Source: Takakia lepidozioides | Lineage: Eukaryota; Streptophyta; Takakiopsida; Takakiales; Takakiaceae | Assembly (NCBI GenBank): GCA_030704615.1 | Contig: CM060732.1 | Span: 53,175,053 to 53,239,052, forward strand | Direction: 5' to 3' | DNA length: 64,000 bases | Shown: positions 1 to 10,594 of the stretch, one piece after another | How positions within the stretch are numbered: position 1 is the stretch's first letter | How the letters are laid out: every line of letters begins with the position of its first letter | Made by a program: the position numbers and the translations under genes | Notes under the pieces: model-generated | The model's input: only the letters and a program-made list of their open reading frames with translations | Databases searched by the model: none | What the model was told of the DNA's origin: nothing

Positions 1-2581
1 ATAATCACTCACCCGAAGGCGCCTGTGAGGAATATCTGTATACCATATAATACTCTCCGACCCTCAGGTACCTGTCCTCGACAATTTGTCCCAAGTCGGT
101 CCTTCCTCGGGTCCTTAGGAGGTCCTTCGCGCTCTAGTAGCTAGTACTGGCGTAGCTCCATCCTTCCTTACTGGTGCAAAGTACCCGCTGATCCATGGAC
201 GAGAATCTCCAATGTTCCTCCCGCAGCAGTTCCCTGTAAAAGCTTTTGCATCACTGTTAACGCAGATCAAGGGACGCTAGCCCCTCCTCAATCCCTGCAG
301 GCAAACCTTCACCTCAGTCATCAACATAATCTTGAACAAACTAGAAAATCGAGAGAGAGGAGGAGTGACTACACTACACTTGTGCTTTGCTTCTCTCTCT
401 CCCGCCCTCGCTCTCTCTCACCCGGCCATACATCCGTTGCCATCCCTGCGCCTGCTGCCCCTTCGTCTTCAGACGGTACTGAATACTTCTGACGGTACTT
501 TCGCCGGATTCCGGCAGCCTGGGCTCCTCCGGCGGGGCCCTTGTCAAATCCTCCCCACCCCGCTATGCTACTAGTTCCACCTTTGCATTTTGCACCCATT
601 CTTGAGCTTTTCGTTTTTTGTTTTTTAAAGGAAAAAAAAGAAAAAAGAAAAGAAAAAGAAAACGGGAACAGAGCCATTCTTTTTACAGAATATTGTTCAA
701 TGCTTGTTAGATACCTATATCATTATGTATATTTTATTTGATCCCTGAAGTTGACAGTTAACCTGACATCAGCATCCAGACTGTCCTTCTTTTTAATATC
801 TCTAACGGGTTCCCTGGGTGTCTTGTCAGCTTTGAAGTTGCCTCTCTGCCTTAAGTTTGTGGCACATAAGTCCAGATGTGCCTCGCTGTATGATGGTAAA
901 TCCCTTGTGTATTTGGAGCCACTCTCGCTCGCATTTACTTTGATCTAATTATTCAAGGCCGGAAAATGCGGGAAATGTTGGTCTTAGCAATATGCAGATG
1001 TTCTTGAAGACATGCGTGCGGCCTTGCTCAACGCCTTTGATGGAACTTGGGCCCTTCGAGGCATCCCCTGCACCAGAGCTGGAGATAGTCCCTGCTGGGT
1101 CAATAGACCACCTGATGGCTGGAGACTCACCTAGCCCGCGGCCCTCCCTGGCAAGCAAGGACAATTTGAAAGAAATCAACTGGAAGCACCGCAAAAACGG
1201 ACCCTCTAAAGTCAATCTAAAGTCAAGGCTCATCTCAACTTCGAGCAGCAAGTTTGTAGAAAGCGTTAGTTAGTTCACTGTCTCTCTCGGACACTCAGGC
1301 TAGTTGGCTTTTGGTAGTTTAGATGCAACTCTTGGACCTTCGGCTTAATCTGTCTCGCTTTAGGCTTAGCTTGGCTGCAGACCGAGTGCAGACCCTTTCT
1401 TCTGCTGGCTAGGCCCAGCAAATGATTCAGAACATTTGTTTATCTTTCTGCTGCTGGCAGATGTTCTTTCTGGTTCAGGCAGACCTTGTGGTCTGACTTA
1501 AGATTACTCACTTCTTTGAGGCAGATTTTCTTAGCTTGCTGTCATCCAAGAGAGTGAATCTCTGCCCTTTCTAGAGCTGAATCCCCCTGGGTGGACGGGT
1601 CTGGGTGTTACCCAATCACTCTCTGATGTAAGCCTTTACTAATGGCCTCCTCTCATGGTTATTTTTTCCATGAGTTCTTAATATGACTTAAAGGGCTTCC
1701 TCCCCTTTCCTTTAAAAAAAAATTCATTCAAAAAACAAATTAACCACCCTAAGAAGAACCCGGGGAAACAGCTTTCTTTTTAGTTGTGAAGGATTTGAGC
1801 CCGGGATCACATACTAATCTCATCCAACTAGGCTACCTACAAATGTGATAAAATTGTAATGTCTTACAAATATCTCTAGAGTATCTTTCCATGAGCCCTG
1901 TCCATTTCCGCGGACCACTAGTAGTTTGTGCAAACCCAACCACCAAAACAAACATACATTAAAAAAACCAAGTGCAGGAAGCCCAAAGCAAAACCTGATG
2001 AGCAGGTTTGTGGCTGGACCCACCATTTGCTTTTTACCTTCCCTGCCTGCCCCTGCCCTTAGACATGACCTGCGGGCTTGTATGAGAAGAAACCATTTAT
2101 AGCCATGTCCAACAAGGAAAAAATGATTTTAGATTATGCATGTCCCTTGGGCAACAAAAATCTTTGTTTCCTCATAAGTCCGGCCGGTGTGCTTTTAATG
2201 TGTTTTCATATTGAGGTGTCCGGCCCCTAGGTCATGTCCTCCTTGACATAACCACCCAATGCTAGTTAGCACCACAAGTCCTTTGGTTGGTATCCTTGAA
2301 TAATATGAGGATGCCTATGCAGCTTGTCTTATTTTTTTGTACTTGGCCTCTTTTTCTAAGGTTCTTGCTACATGTAAGTGTGCCATCCTTATCACTGGAT
2401 AACATTCTAGCCAGATTTGAACCCAGGTTTCATGGGCAATGAATTGCCTGCAATTTTAAAGTCGTTCCATAAGGGTAGGATAGGTTAGAGTATTTTAGTG
2501 GTGCATCCCAATCAAGCAACCCATCCCTTGGAGTGGAAAAAATCTGTTCCTTACCTTTCGGTGACGAATAATATTTGTGGT
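1..2581. other. Stretch without a recognisable gene
   Basis: I find no recognisable coding sequence here. The open frames are short, overlap each other on both strands and resemble no family I know. Visible compositional features are a CT-rich stretch around 385-425 and a purine-rich A/G run at about 627-662. It could be intergenic DNA or old transposon remains. Confidence 0.5.
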
Positions 2582-2757
2582 GCCCATTATGTGGTTTGTT
2601 TTTGGGGCCTACTGGGAGTGTCATGGAATCTGGGTCCTGGTGCATGATGTTAGCAAGGACGATTGGGATGGTCTCCTTTGCCCCTCATGTTTTGAAGGGC
2701 CCATTCTGCGGTTTGTTTTTGGGGCCTAATGGGAGTGTTATGGAATCTGGGTCCTGC
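2582..2757. repeat. Direct repeat, two 58-bp copies 118 bp apart
   Basis: The segments at about 2582-2640 and 2700-2757 are nearly identical, both containing ggtttgtttttggggcct and then ggaatctgggtcctg, with a few substitutions. They lie just outside the left end of the hAT element. Their origin is unknown. Confidence 0.75.
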
Positions 2758-2792
2758 CGTGTGAATAAATAAGTGCCTAAGTTGATACTTGG

Positions 2793-2800
2793 GTTACTTC
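2793..2800. repeat. Target-site duplication, left (GTTACTTC)
   Basis: This 8-bp sequence immediately precedes the left terminal repeat and is repeated exactly at 8423-8430. It marks the insertion event of the hAT element. Confidence 0.95.
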
Positions 2801-3010
2801 CAGTGTTGGGCGGTTACCCGCCTGGCCCCGGGTAACCGCCGGTTCCGGTTATGTGGAACCGGACCCGCCTGTGCAGAACCGGAACCAGAACTGGAACCGG
2901 AAATTGGGGATTGCGTGGGAACCGGAACCGGCGGTTCCAGCTACGACCACATGTGTGGGAACCGGGTTTGAGGACTCCAAAGCGGTTCCGGTTCCGGTTC
3001 CACCCATGGG
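2801..3010 (+). repeat. hAT left terminal inverted repeat and subterminal motif cluster
   Basis: The first 15 bp form the terminal inverted repeat. The next 190 bp hold many copies of GGTTCCGGTT / AACCGGAACCGG in both orientations. In hAT elements such subterminal repeats are the usual binding sites for the transposase. That role is inferred here from position and from the matching cluster at the other end. Confidence 0.85.
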
Positions 3011-3086
3011 CTGTAGCCCTAAGTGTCTCTACAACTCATCCAGCTCGCTCTCTCTCGCATACATCTTGCTCGCTACTCCAGTCCAG

Positions 3087-3223
3087 GTAAGGTTTGTGTT
3101 CCATGTCTCCATCTTCTACTTTATTGTTTGATTTCTCTCTCGCTCTCATTTCATCTCCATCTCCATTCTCTTTCCCTCTTAGGTTGATTGATTTAATGTG
3201 TTGTTTGTTTCTTTTCTTCTCAG
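3087..3223 (+). other. Probable leader intron of the hAT transposase transcript
   Basis: A consensus donor (CAG|GTAAGG, GT at 3087) follows a CT-rich leader, and a pyrimidine tract with TTCTCAG ending at 3223 forms a good acceptor. Together they would define a 137-bp intron in the 5' leader of the transposase transcript. The first exon-like repeat unit begins immediately downstream. This rests on splice consensus only. Confidence 0.5.
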
Positions 3224-5060
3224 TTTATCGCACAAGATGGGGCTGATCTCTCTTCTGCTGTTGTGGCAGGTGGTGGACACAAAGGGAGGGAGTGTGAGCA
3301 GGAGGGCCCCGCCCACCAGCCGTCGCTTCGCTTGTTGTTGGTGAACATCCACCATGTTCTTGTTTTTTTTTAATTTTTTGGTTTAGCGGAGCTAATGGGC
3401 CCCATGCTCTTGTATTGTGGTAAGTGGCGCATTGGAGGGAGGAAGTGCCAGCAGGAGGCCCCGCGCAACCAGCCCCGTCGTCAACCAGCCCCTTGTAGGT
3501 AAGCATCCACCACTTTTGGTTATTTTACTGTTTTTAGCTTTAGTTCACCGTGAAGCTAATCAGCTTCCTCCTTTTCTGCTATGGCATGTGGTGCAAGAGG
3601 TAGGGAGGACGAGTAAGGAGGGCCCACCTGCAACCGGGCCCCTTGGTCCATGGTAATCATTGCTCATCATTTTATTTTATTTTTCTTTATTTTTCTTTTT
3701 TTCCTGTTTTCTTTGATGATATACCAAGGGGTTGATAGCCCCTTGCTCCACTATGGTAGATTTTACATTGGAGGGAGCACAAGCAAAGAGGGGCCCACCA
3801 ACCAGCCCACATTACCCACTGGTAAGTATCTTCCCTTTCTTTAAATTTTTTTAATTCTTGATACAATTGGGGGTTGATAAGATAGCCCCTGTGGCTTCTG
3901 TTATAGCAGATTCTGCATGAGAGGGAGGGAGCCCAAAGTAGGGAGGGACCTACCAACCAGCCACCTTTACCCGCTTGTAACTCCCTTTCATTGAGCTTTA
4001 TTTTTTTAGTTGTTTAAATTTTTGTTAAAAGAGGGGCTGATTAGCCCATTGCTCTTGCGCTACGGCTGATCGTGCATGGGAGGGAAAGGAGGGCAAGTAG
4101 GAAGGTTGGCCAACCAGCCCCTCTTGCACCGCACATGTAAGCATTCCCCTTCATTTTTTTCCCCATAAAATTGGTATAGCAAGGGCTGATTAGCCGTTGC
4201 TAATGCAGATCACACACAAGAAGGACGTCCAGTGCAAGTAAAAAAGCACGTCAACCAGCCCCTCTCATCTTGTAGTAAGCCCCCACCCTTTATCTTAGTT
4301 TTTTAATGTTATTATTTCCAATGTGTGGTACAACAAAAGGCTGATTCGCCCTTCCTCATAGTGATATGTTGCACTCGGGAAGGGAGCAGAAATAGGAGGC
4401 CTCTTGACCCGCCAACCAGCCCCCATTACCCGCGTGTACTTCCCCTTCATTGTTCTTTATTTTCTTAATTATTTTAAGTTTGTGATATAAGAGGAGCTGA
4501 TTAGCCCCTTGCTCTTTTGCTATTGTAGATCGTGCATGGGAGGGAAAGAGGGCAAGTAGGGAGGCCTGCCAACCAGCCCCCGTTCCACCACACATGTAAG
4601 CATGCCCCTAATTCAATGTTGCATATTTTTTTTTCCTAGAAAATTGGCATAGCAAGGGGCTGATCAGCCCCCTACTCTGTTGCTATGTAGATCACACACA
4701 AGAAGGAGGAGTGCGAGTTTAGAGCCCGCTAACCAGCCCCCTAATCCTATGGTAAGCCCCCACCCTTTAATAGCTTAGTTTTTTATTTTATTTTTTCCAA
4801 TGTGTGGTACAACAGAGGGATGATTTGCTCCTCCTCTCAAAGTGAAAGTTTGAACTCGGAAAGGGGAGCACAAATATCAAGAAGGCTTGACAGCCAGCCC
4901 CTACCTCTTGTGGACAATCACCCCACTTTAAAGCTTCATAATTTTTAGTTATAACTCTTCATGTTGTGGTACAACAAGGACTTATTTATATGTGGTGGGG
5001 GCATTGCAGATCATCTCCCAAGGCATGAAGTAGCCAAGCTGACCACTGAAGCATAAGACT
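3224..5060 (+). repeat. Array of 11 diverged ~158-bp exon-like repeats inside the hAT element
   Basis: A core AACCAGCCCC recurs at about 3314, 3467, 3632, 3800, 3955, 4112, 4253, 4414, 4571, 4731 and 4893, a spacing of 141-168 bp. Each unit has the same order: a near-palindrome of the type GGGGCTGATTAGCCCC, a ttgctcttttgctat stretch, in 7 of 11 units an AG dinucleotide at an acceptor-like position, a purine-rich block with GGGAGGGA, the AACCAGCCCC core, and then a GT in 10 of 11 units, six of which read GTAAG. T-rich spacers of about 50 bp separate the units. The units contain stop codons in every frame I checked, so they do not look like protein repeats. They lie between the likely leader intron and the transposase start. 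Confidence 0.8.
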
Positions 5061-5350
5061 GGTCCACCCCCAACTTGCTAGGTAGTTTTTGTAATTTGAA
5101 AATGTAAATGTACATGTACTAGATAAAAAAATAACGTAGATCTAAATGTAGGCCATGTATGTAACATTCAGCTCAATATGAAATAATAAATTGAGCAGTG
5201 CGGTGTCTCTCCCCACACTTTCGTTTTGGCCAGCCATATACCATTCCAAACTTTTGTAAATATATGAGTTGTGCACAATTATTAAATGCCTTTTGGATTC
5301 TTTGTTTGCATTGTTTTTACACATGAGTTGTTCCACAAGCTTTTTATGGC

Positions 5351-7700
5351 ATGGAGCCCAATATTTTCGATGAACTAGAAAGGGAAGTTGTTCCTGATGT
5401 CAATGTTGATAATGAGTGAGCTTTGGTGGAGTGCCATGTTGCGGAGGATGCTCATCATGCAGCCTCATTTATATCAGCTCATCAAGCCTCGGCTGCAATG
5501 TCATCTTCCACAGTTTCGCCATCACACACGGTGTTGGATGTGGAGGCGCAGCTCCCAGTACTTGAAAAACAACGGGATTTTTAGAAGCCCCACAATCGCA
5601 CTGCTTCGACATGGGCATTCTATGCAACAAAAGACTCTGCTCCAGTGGACATAACAAATCCACAACAAATGAGGTGTGTTCTATGTCATCTTGTTGGTGT
5701 CACTCCTGCAAGCAAGAAGGGCATTGTGACCTATAATAAAACCAATGGTATCTCTGCCCTTCGAAAGCATGTGGATCAAGAACATGACATTGTTTTGCGT
5801 AGGTAGATTGAGAGGGAAAATGAAGGACCTGAGAAGGCCCGTAGGCCAGCAAAAAAGAGGTCCGGCCCCACTCCTGGAAACATAGCTTCTTTTTTTGGGA
5901 GCTCCACTCCATACAACCAAAATGATGATCAACAGAAGCAGTTCAATGATGATTTAGTCTTGTTCATTGCAAAGGAGTTGGTTCCATTGTCTTTGGTAGA
6001 ATCCCCTTGGCTAAGAAGGATGGTGTTGAGGCAAAATCCTCGGATTGTTTTCCCTTCTTGACGGACATTTGTGAATGAGGCCATTCCAATCTTGGCAAAG
6101 AAGACGAAATAACGCTACATGTCCCCATCTCTTCAGAGTTGTGCTACTTGCTCCGTGAGTTTTGATTTGTGGATGTCAAGAGGGGGAACTGACACTTTTG
6201 TCATCATAGAGCACTTTATATAATGAACAGTGGGAGCAATGTCATGTGACTCTTGGCATGTTTGAGACACCTGACACATCTGGGGCTGCCATGGCACATC
6301 AAGTCAACAATCTTCTTGTGAAGTATGGCCTCAATACTCGCATTATTACTTATTTCAAAGATGAGGGAGGTAACTTGGCCACTTTGACCAATGCTTTGAA
6401 TTCGGTGGTCTCATGTGCGTGTTTGGGGTTGGATTCTCCATTTGTGGATAGCTGTTTTGGGCATGCAATGTCCAAGTGTTGCCAGTATGCAATAAATGAT
6501 GCAAAAGTATGCGCAGATATGAGATCAGTTTCTATAAAAAATGCCCAATCAGAGTTGCAAAAAACCATTACTTGGACAAAAAAAAGTGGCAAATGGAGAC
6601 AAGAATGGACAAAGGCATGTGTGGACAGCGGCATTCATCCCCACAAACTGAAGACTCCGGTGAAGACACGGTTTGCTTCCAAGGTGATCCTCTTCCAAGA
6701 GACTTTGGAGTTTAGGCAAGCCATAATCACTTGGTACTCTAGGCAAACCTCATTGGCACTGCAGTCTCGCATACCAAGTCCACAAGTGTGGGCCATTGCC
6801 CAATCAATTTCTACAGTTCTAGGGCCTGTGGTTCATGAGTGCATTATGAATCAATCTGGGGGATTTTGGCTGTTGTCCGATGCTCTTAATGCAGTCATTG
6901 CCACAACAATTCGCATGCGAGGAAGTAGTGCTCCCAGGGCTGCAACTGTGGATCATTACATGGGGGATTTCTCAACAGAGTTGACATTGTTGGAATGGCG
7001 AATGGCTCGAGAGGTGGTATATGTCTTGGAACCATTTTTATTTTTTTTGGAAGGGTTTCAATCGCGCAAAGCTCACAATATGCTCGCGCTTATGTTTGAC
7101 CCACGTTACAAGGGGTTATCATTGGTATCACAATATGTGGGCAAAGAGCGTGCTTTGCATATTGTGTCCCAATATGATAGCATGGTGTTAGAGCCTCTTT
7201 TGATAAAGTGTTTCAAGGTCTTACATCCGGATACTCCGGCCCAATCACAGCCCACTTCCACAATGGACGAGATGTCCTTATTTAGTGTGCATGACCACAA
7301 TGAAGACATGACATTGACAGTAGTGAGAGAACAACTATCACATTTCAGAAGGACGAAGATAATTGAGGGTGAGTGCGTGGCTCCTTTGAAATGGTGGAAA
7401 GAACACGAGTATCTCTTTCTGTATGTGGGATTTTTGGCACGGCTAATCTTGGGCATAGTTGGATCTCAGATTGAAGCTGAGAGGGTTTTTAGTATTGCAG
7501 GTGTCATAACAAATTTGAGACGGTGCAGGTTAAATATTGAAAACCTTGATATGCTTGTGAGTGTAGTCAAGAATTGGCCAAATGATGCTAGAGTTGGTTG
7601 CTTTAGTACTTCCATGAAAGAATTTTTGGATAGGGAAGAAGTCCTCTTAGATGAGAATGATGACTTGATTGCAGAGGCAAACCTTTTTGAGGTAGAATGA
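5351..7700 (+). pseudogene. hAT transposase with BED zinc finger, N-terminal half broken
   Basis: Read from ATG 5351 the frame encodes a BED-type zinc finger at about 5669-5795 (CVLCHLVGV ... HVDQEH, the C-C-H-H pattern), a linker, then a block with SFDLWMSRGG and, after a one-base frameshift near 6222, an open frame to 7700. The C-terminal part (about 484 codons from 6246) includes MFETPDTSGAAMA, a variable middle region, and the hAT dimerisation block with QIEAERVFSIAG followed by RRCRLNIENLDMLV. That block identifies the hAT superfamily. Five in-frame stops interrupt the first part, at 5417, 5582, 5804, 6059 and 6110, whereas the C-terminal part has none. The start was chosen because it is the first ATG in the frame of the BED finger and follows an acceptor-like CCACAAG at 5334-5340. 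An alternative, that some stops are removed by splicing, is possible but no convincing introns cover them. Confidence 0.85.
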
Positions 7701-8214
7701 TTTGTCTTAGAGACAAATTGTTGTTCAACATATTACACTATACTCCTTTGATTGGAGTTTGTTTATTTGTCATTTTTATTGAAAATTTCAGTGACATCCC
7801 GTGTACTTAGTTTGTTGTATGCTATATTGACAAAGCATCATCCAAAAAACACAAATTTATGTAGTGTTTTTTAGTTGTGCTTTTGCTGCACCATAAAAGG
7901 TAACCATAGAATTACACATGTTTAATTTGTTTTGTATTTTGAATTAAGATCCTTATGTAGTTAGTTTGTTTTAGTTGTTCTTTGCTACACTATACGAAAA
8001 CTTATAAAATCTCTGGTTTTCCGTTTTTAATGGAGACCATGCGTATTTATACCATAAAAGACAATCACAAAAAACATATAAGTTTATTTACTTCTGTTTT
8101 ACTAATAAATTCCCTGGTTTTAGTTGAAAATTCTCAGTATGACCAATCAGATCAGTTCATCTAATTTTCCAGAAGAATAAAAAAATTAAAAGAATTTAAT
8201 ATATTTTTTAAAAA
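7701..8214 (+). other. hAT 3' untranslated region, AT-rich
   Basis: This stretch between the transposase stop and the right subterminal motifs is AT-rich and has no credible coding sequence. It probably holds the transcript end of the transposase. Confidence 0.5.
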
Positions 8215-8422
8215 GAACCGGAATCTAACCGGGAACCGGTGTTTTTTTTCCAGCAACTAACCGGTAACCGGAACCGCCCCCATGTTAAAAGGTCAGAACC
8301 TGAACCGGACCGGAACTGCCTTAATAAAAAATAACCGGATCCGGATCCGGAACCGTCTCTTCAAAAATTTGTGGAACCGGAACCGAAGGTTTCTTCACAA
8401 AGGCAAGAACCGCCCAACACTG
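8215..8422 (+). repeat. hAT right subterminal motif cluster and terminal inverted repeat
   Basis: Many AACCGG / GGAACCG motifs in both orientations mirror those at 2818-3000, and the last 15 bp are the inverse of the left terminus. The cluster is expected to bind the transposase during excision. Confidence 0.85.
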
Positions 8423-8430
8423 GTTACTTC
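8423..8430. repeat. Target-site duplication, right (GTTACTTC)
   Basis: Exact copy of 2793-2800, directly after the right terminal inverted repeat of the hAT element. Confidence 0.95.
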
Positions 8431-8519
8431 CTAATTGTGGGGTTCTTGGTAGCCCAAAGGTTAATATAGTTTATTTTGAATGAGGAAATAGTTTTGGATA
8501 CACGTAAAATTCAAACAAG

Positions 8520-8521
<2 letters not shown>

Positions 8522-8554
<33 letters not shown>
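8522..8554. repeat. (TA)n microsatellite
   Basis: Uninterrupted TA dinucleotide repeat of about 33 bp, about 100 bp outside the right end of the hAT element. Confidence 0.95.
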
Positions 8555-8555
<1 letters not shown>

Positions 8556-8969
8556 CCAAGAAAGGGGACAAATGCCCTTTTAATTAAATTAATGAAAAAA
8601 ATAGTCGCATCGGTGGAAAAAATAACCATCGTAGAGGCTGTGAAGGCTTATTGTGGGGAAACTTCCCTGTGACCCTAGCTAACCAGCTAATGAAGCGGAA
8701 GGAGAGAGAGCAGAGAGCGAGTGAGTGCAGGGGGGAGTTGTAATTGCTAAGGAGATGTTATGTCAGAAGTGTGATAGATTTGCTAAGTAAGATCTACGAT
8801 CTAAATGTGCAATGGTACTCCGAAGGAGATCTGAGCTGCAAGAGAGTTAAGCTTCAGGAGGCATTAAGCTATAGAGGGAGAAGTACAAAATGATGATGTC
8901 GAAGTAGGGAGCTCGATGGCTTGATTGAAGTGCTCGGGAGTTGACGAGGAAGAGCCGGTCGACTGGAGG

Positions 8970-10030
8970 TCCAGGTTTCAGAATCTCAGCTGAGTTCTAA
9001 ACTTTGAGTCTCGAGCTCTCTTGTGATGCCAATTGAAGTCTGCCTCATCCCCCTCATCATAGGACTTCCCATTGAGGGGGGATGGAGTCTTGCCAGGTAA
9101 AGCGCATGTTGGGAAGACTGGAGCCAAGCAGGTTCATTTTCCCCATGACTGTTGGAAGTGTTGAAGCAGCTTCCTCCCTCGTTGTTCTGTAGTTCCTGCA
9201 CATACATTAACCCACGCTTTCCTCCCCTCATTTAATAGATCATGATATGTATGAAACAAGACTGATCTGCCTTGGGGGGGTTTCCCCTCATAAACCCAGG
9301 CACATCTGGTTTTCCACAGATTCCACAAAGTGTGGGCTCTAAGAGATGCCCATAATGGGCAGACATTCTGGGATTGACCAGGCAGAAAGTTGAGAAGCAA
9401 TAGAGACGGAGAGGGACGTGGAGATGGAAATGAATCCCAATGAGAATAGAAACCAAGAACCACCCGCCAGATCCTACTTGACAGATTGCAGAACAACAAA
9501 CAATGCTCAATGGACTCTGGTTCTGCAAGACAAACAGTGCAAGAAGGCTGGTCTTCATGTGTCACTTGTTTGACAGGGAGTATTCTATGTGTCAGTTTCC
9601 AGAGAAAGCCAAACACTTTTGCCGCTTGGTCTTTCCTCCAAATGTCTAAGTTCTAGATTTTATCCCATATGCCTTGAGTGAAGTGTCGGTTGCCCCATTT
9701 TGTGGACAATTTTATTGTAAAGGAACGAGGCGGGTTGATGAGAGAGTAACCCAATTTCACCGAGTAGGCAAAGAAGGGGGATTTCTTGGTATCCATCCAA
9801 GTGCACTCCCCTGGGTCAAATTGCAAATCTGCCAGCGGGCAGGTGAGAAACCAGGTAAGAGATTGGTGGTTTGCCCATTGGATTTCCATCCCCTGTGGCG
9901 GCATTGGCTTGACATTGCCCACTCTATTCAGAACCCTTATACGGAAGAGGTTTTCTTGTCCAAGTCCAGCACACCTTGAAAATTAAGATTGCCTTCACTG
10001 TCTAGCTTGAAGCTCATCCCTGATGCCACC
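8970..10030 (-). pseudogene. 3' fragment of an L1-like LINE (reverse-transcriptase zinc-binding region)
   Basis: Minus-strand frames at 9922-9653 and 9616-9134 join in the same frame across a TAG stop near 9655. They encode the plant LINE zinc-binding domain that follows the reverse transcriptase: FAYSVKLGYSLI, then FLWKLTHRILPV, and the cysteine-histidine cluster CTVCLAEPESIEHCLLFC followed by RIW. In intact elements this lies at the C-terminus of ORF2 and is thought to bind nucleic acid. The catalytic reverse-transcriptase part is missing, so this is a 5'-truncated dead copy. It belongs to a different LINE type from LINE-A, which has a CPLCGQ cluster. I could not locate a clear poly(A) tail or target duplication. 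Confidence 0.8.
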
Positions 10031-10089
10031 ATTTGATAGAACTACTGGTTGCCCTGGGTTGAGGCCATCCAGGCAGGGGATTTTTTTTT

Positions 10090-10312
10090 CCTAAAATTCT
10101 TAAAAGGGAAACACCTGGGAGCGACAGGTCACAAATCAGGCCCCTTAATAATGAGAGGAGAAAATAACCTCTTTCATTGTACCCGCGCCATGGAGGCGAA
10201 TAAGCGGGACACCGCCCATGGGAGGGGGAGAAGTGAAAATCACACCCGTCGAGTAGCAAGATTTGACCCCATAATCATCCGGGTGGCACTCGGTGCACTT
10301 AACCGAGCTACT
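10090..10312 (-). mobile_element. Possible tRNA-derived SINE fragment
   Basis: On the minus strand, from about 10312 downward, the sequence reads GTAGCTCGGTTAAGTGC, resembling a polymerase III A box, and about 30 bases later GGGTCAAATC, resembling a B box. This is the usual layout of the tRNA-like head of a SINE. The remainder down to about 10090 has no coding potential. No clear target duplication was found, so the boundaries are approximate. Confidence 0.4.
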
Positions 10313-10479
10313 GACTGTTGGTTTCTTTTTGAAACAGGGGACAGATGCCCTGAAGAACCTTTACTGGATTTTAAAGATGTCTGAATATTCTAATGCCATA
10401 GAACTGGCTGGTATTAAAATTAAGAAAGTATCTCAATATCAAGGCCCGGTTGGTATTAGTAGAATACCTGCCCACACTG

Positions 10480-10594
10480 AGCCTTGACCTCTTCATTATG
10501 GAATTTTTCTATGCGCCACTTCCGAATCGAACGTTTCACAGATCTCTTGGTGTTGGGAAAACACCTCTTGATCTCAGTCAAACCAGGAAGTGGT
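10480..10594 (-). mobile_element. Small LINE-A fragment (endonuclease / reverse transcriptase linker)
   Basis: The minus strand encodes TEIKRCFPNTKRSVK and then KWRIEKFHNEEVKA, almost identical to the LINE-A copy at about 24880-24975. It carries the small insertion also found in the decayed copy near 18850, so it derives from that subfamily. It lies just downstream of the TFIIIC gene. Confidence 0.8.

Larger units (their letters stand above)
2801..8422 (+). mobile_element. hAT-superfamily DNA transposon with intact ends
   Basis: The element starts CAGTGTTGGGCGGTT at 2801 and ends with the exact inverse, AACCGCCCAACACTG, at 8422, giving 15-bp terminal inverted repeats. It is flanked by a perfect 8-bp target duplication, GTTACTTC, at 2793-2800 and 8423-8430. 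An 8-bp duplication is the hallmark of hAT insertion. Inside, in order, are a left subterminal region dense in CCGG/GGTTCC motifs, a spliceable leader, an 11-unit exon-like repeat array, a BED-finger plus hAT transposase gene on the plus strand, and a right subterminal region with the same motifs. The perfect duplication suggests a fairly recent insertion, although the transposase reading frame is broken, so this copy would depend on another source of transposase. Confidence 0.95.

Noticed and set aside
3224-5060. CRISPR array
   Set aside because: The units are diverged, about 158 bp long and not separated by unique spacers of constant size, and the genome is eukaryotic.
5351-6112. Stop codons of the hAT transposase being rescued by U-to-C RNA editing
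   Set aside because: Such editing is known from organelles of some seed-free plants, not from nuclear transposons. Any stop codon is one C-to-T change from a sense codon, so the pattern carries no information.
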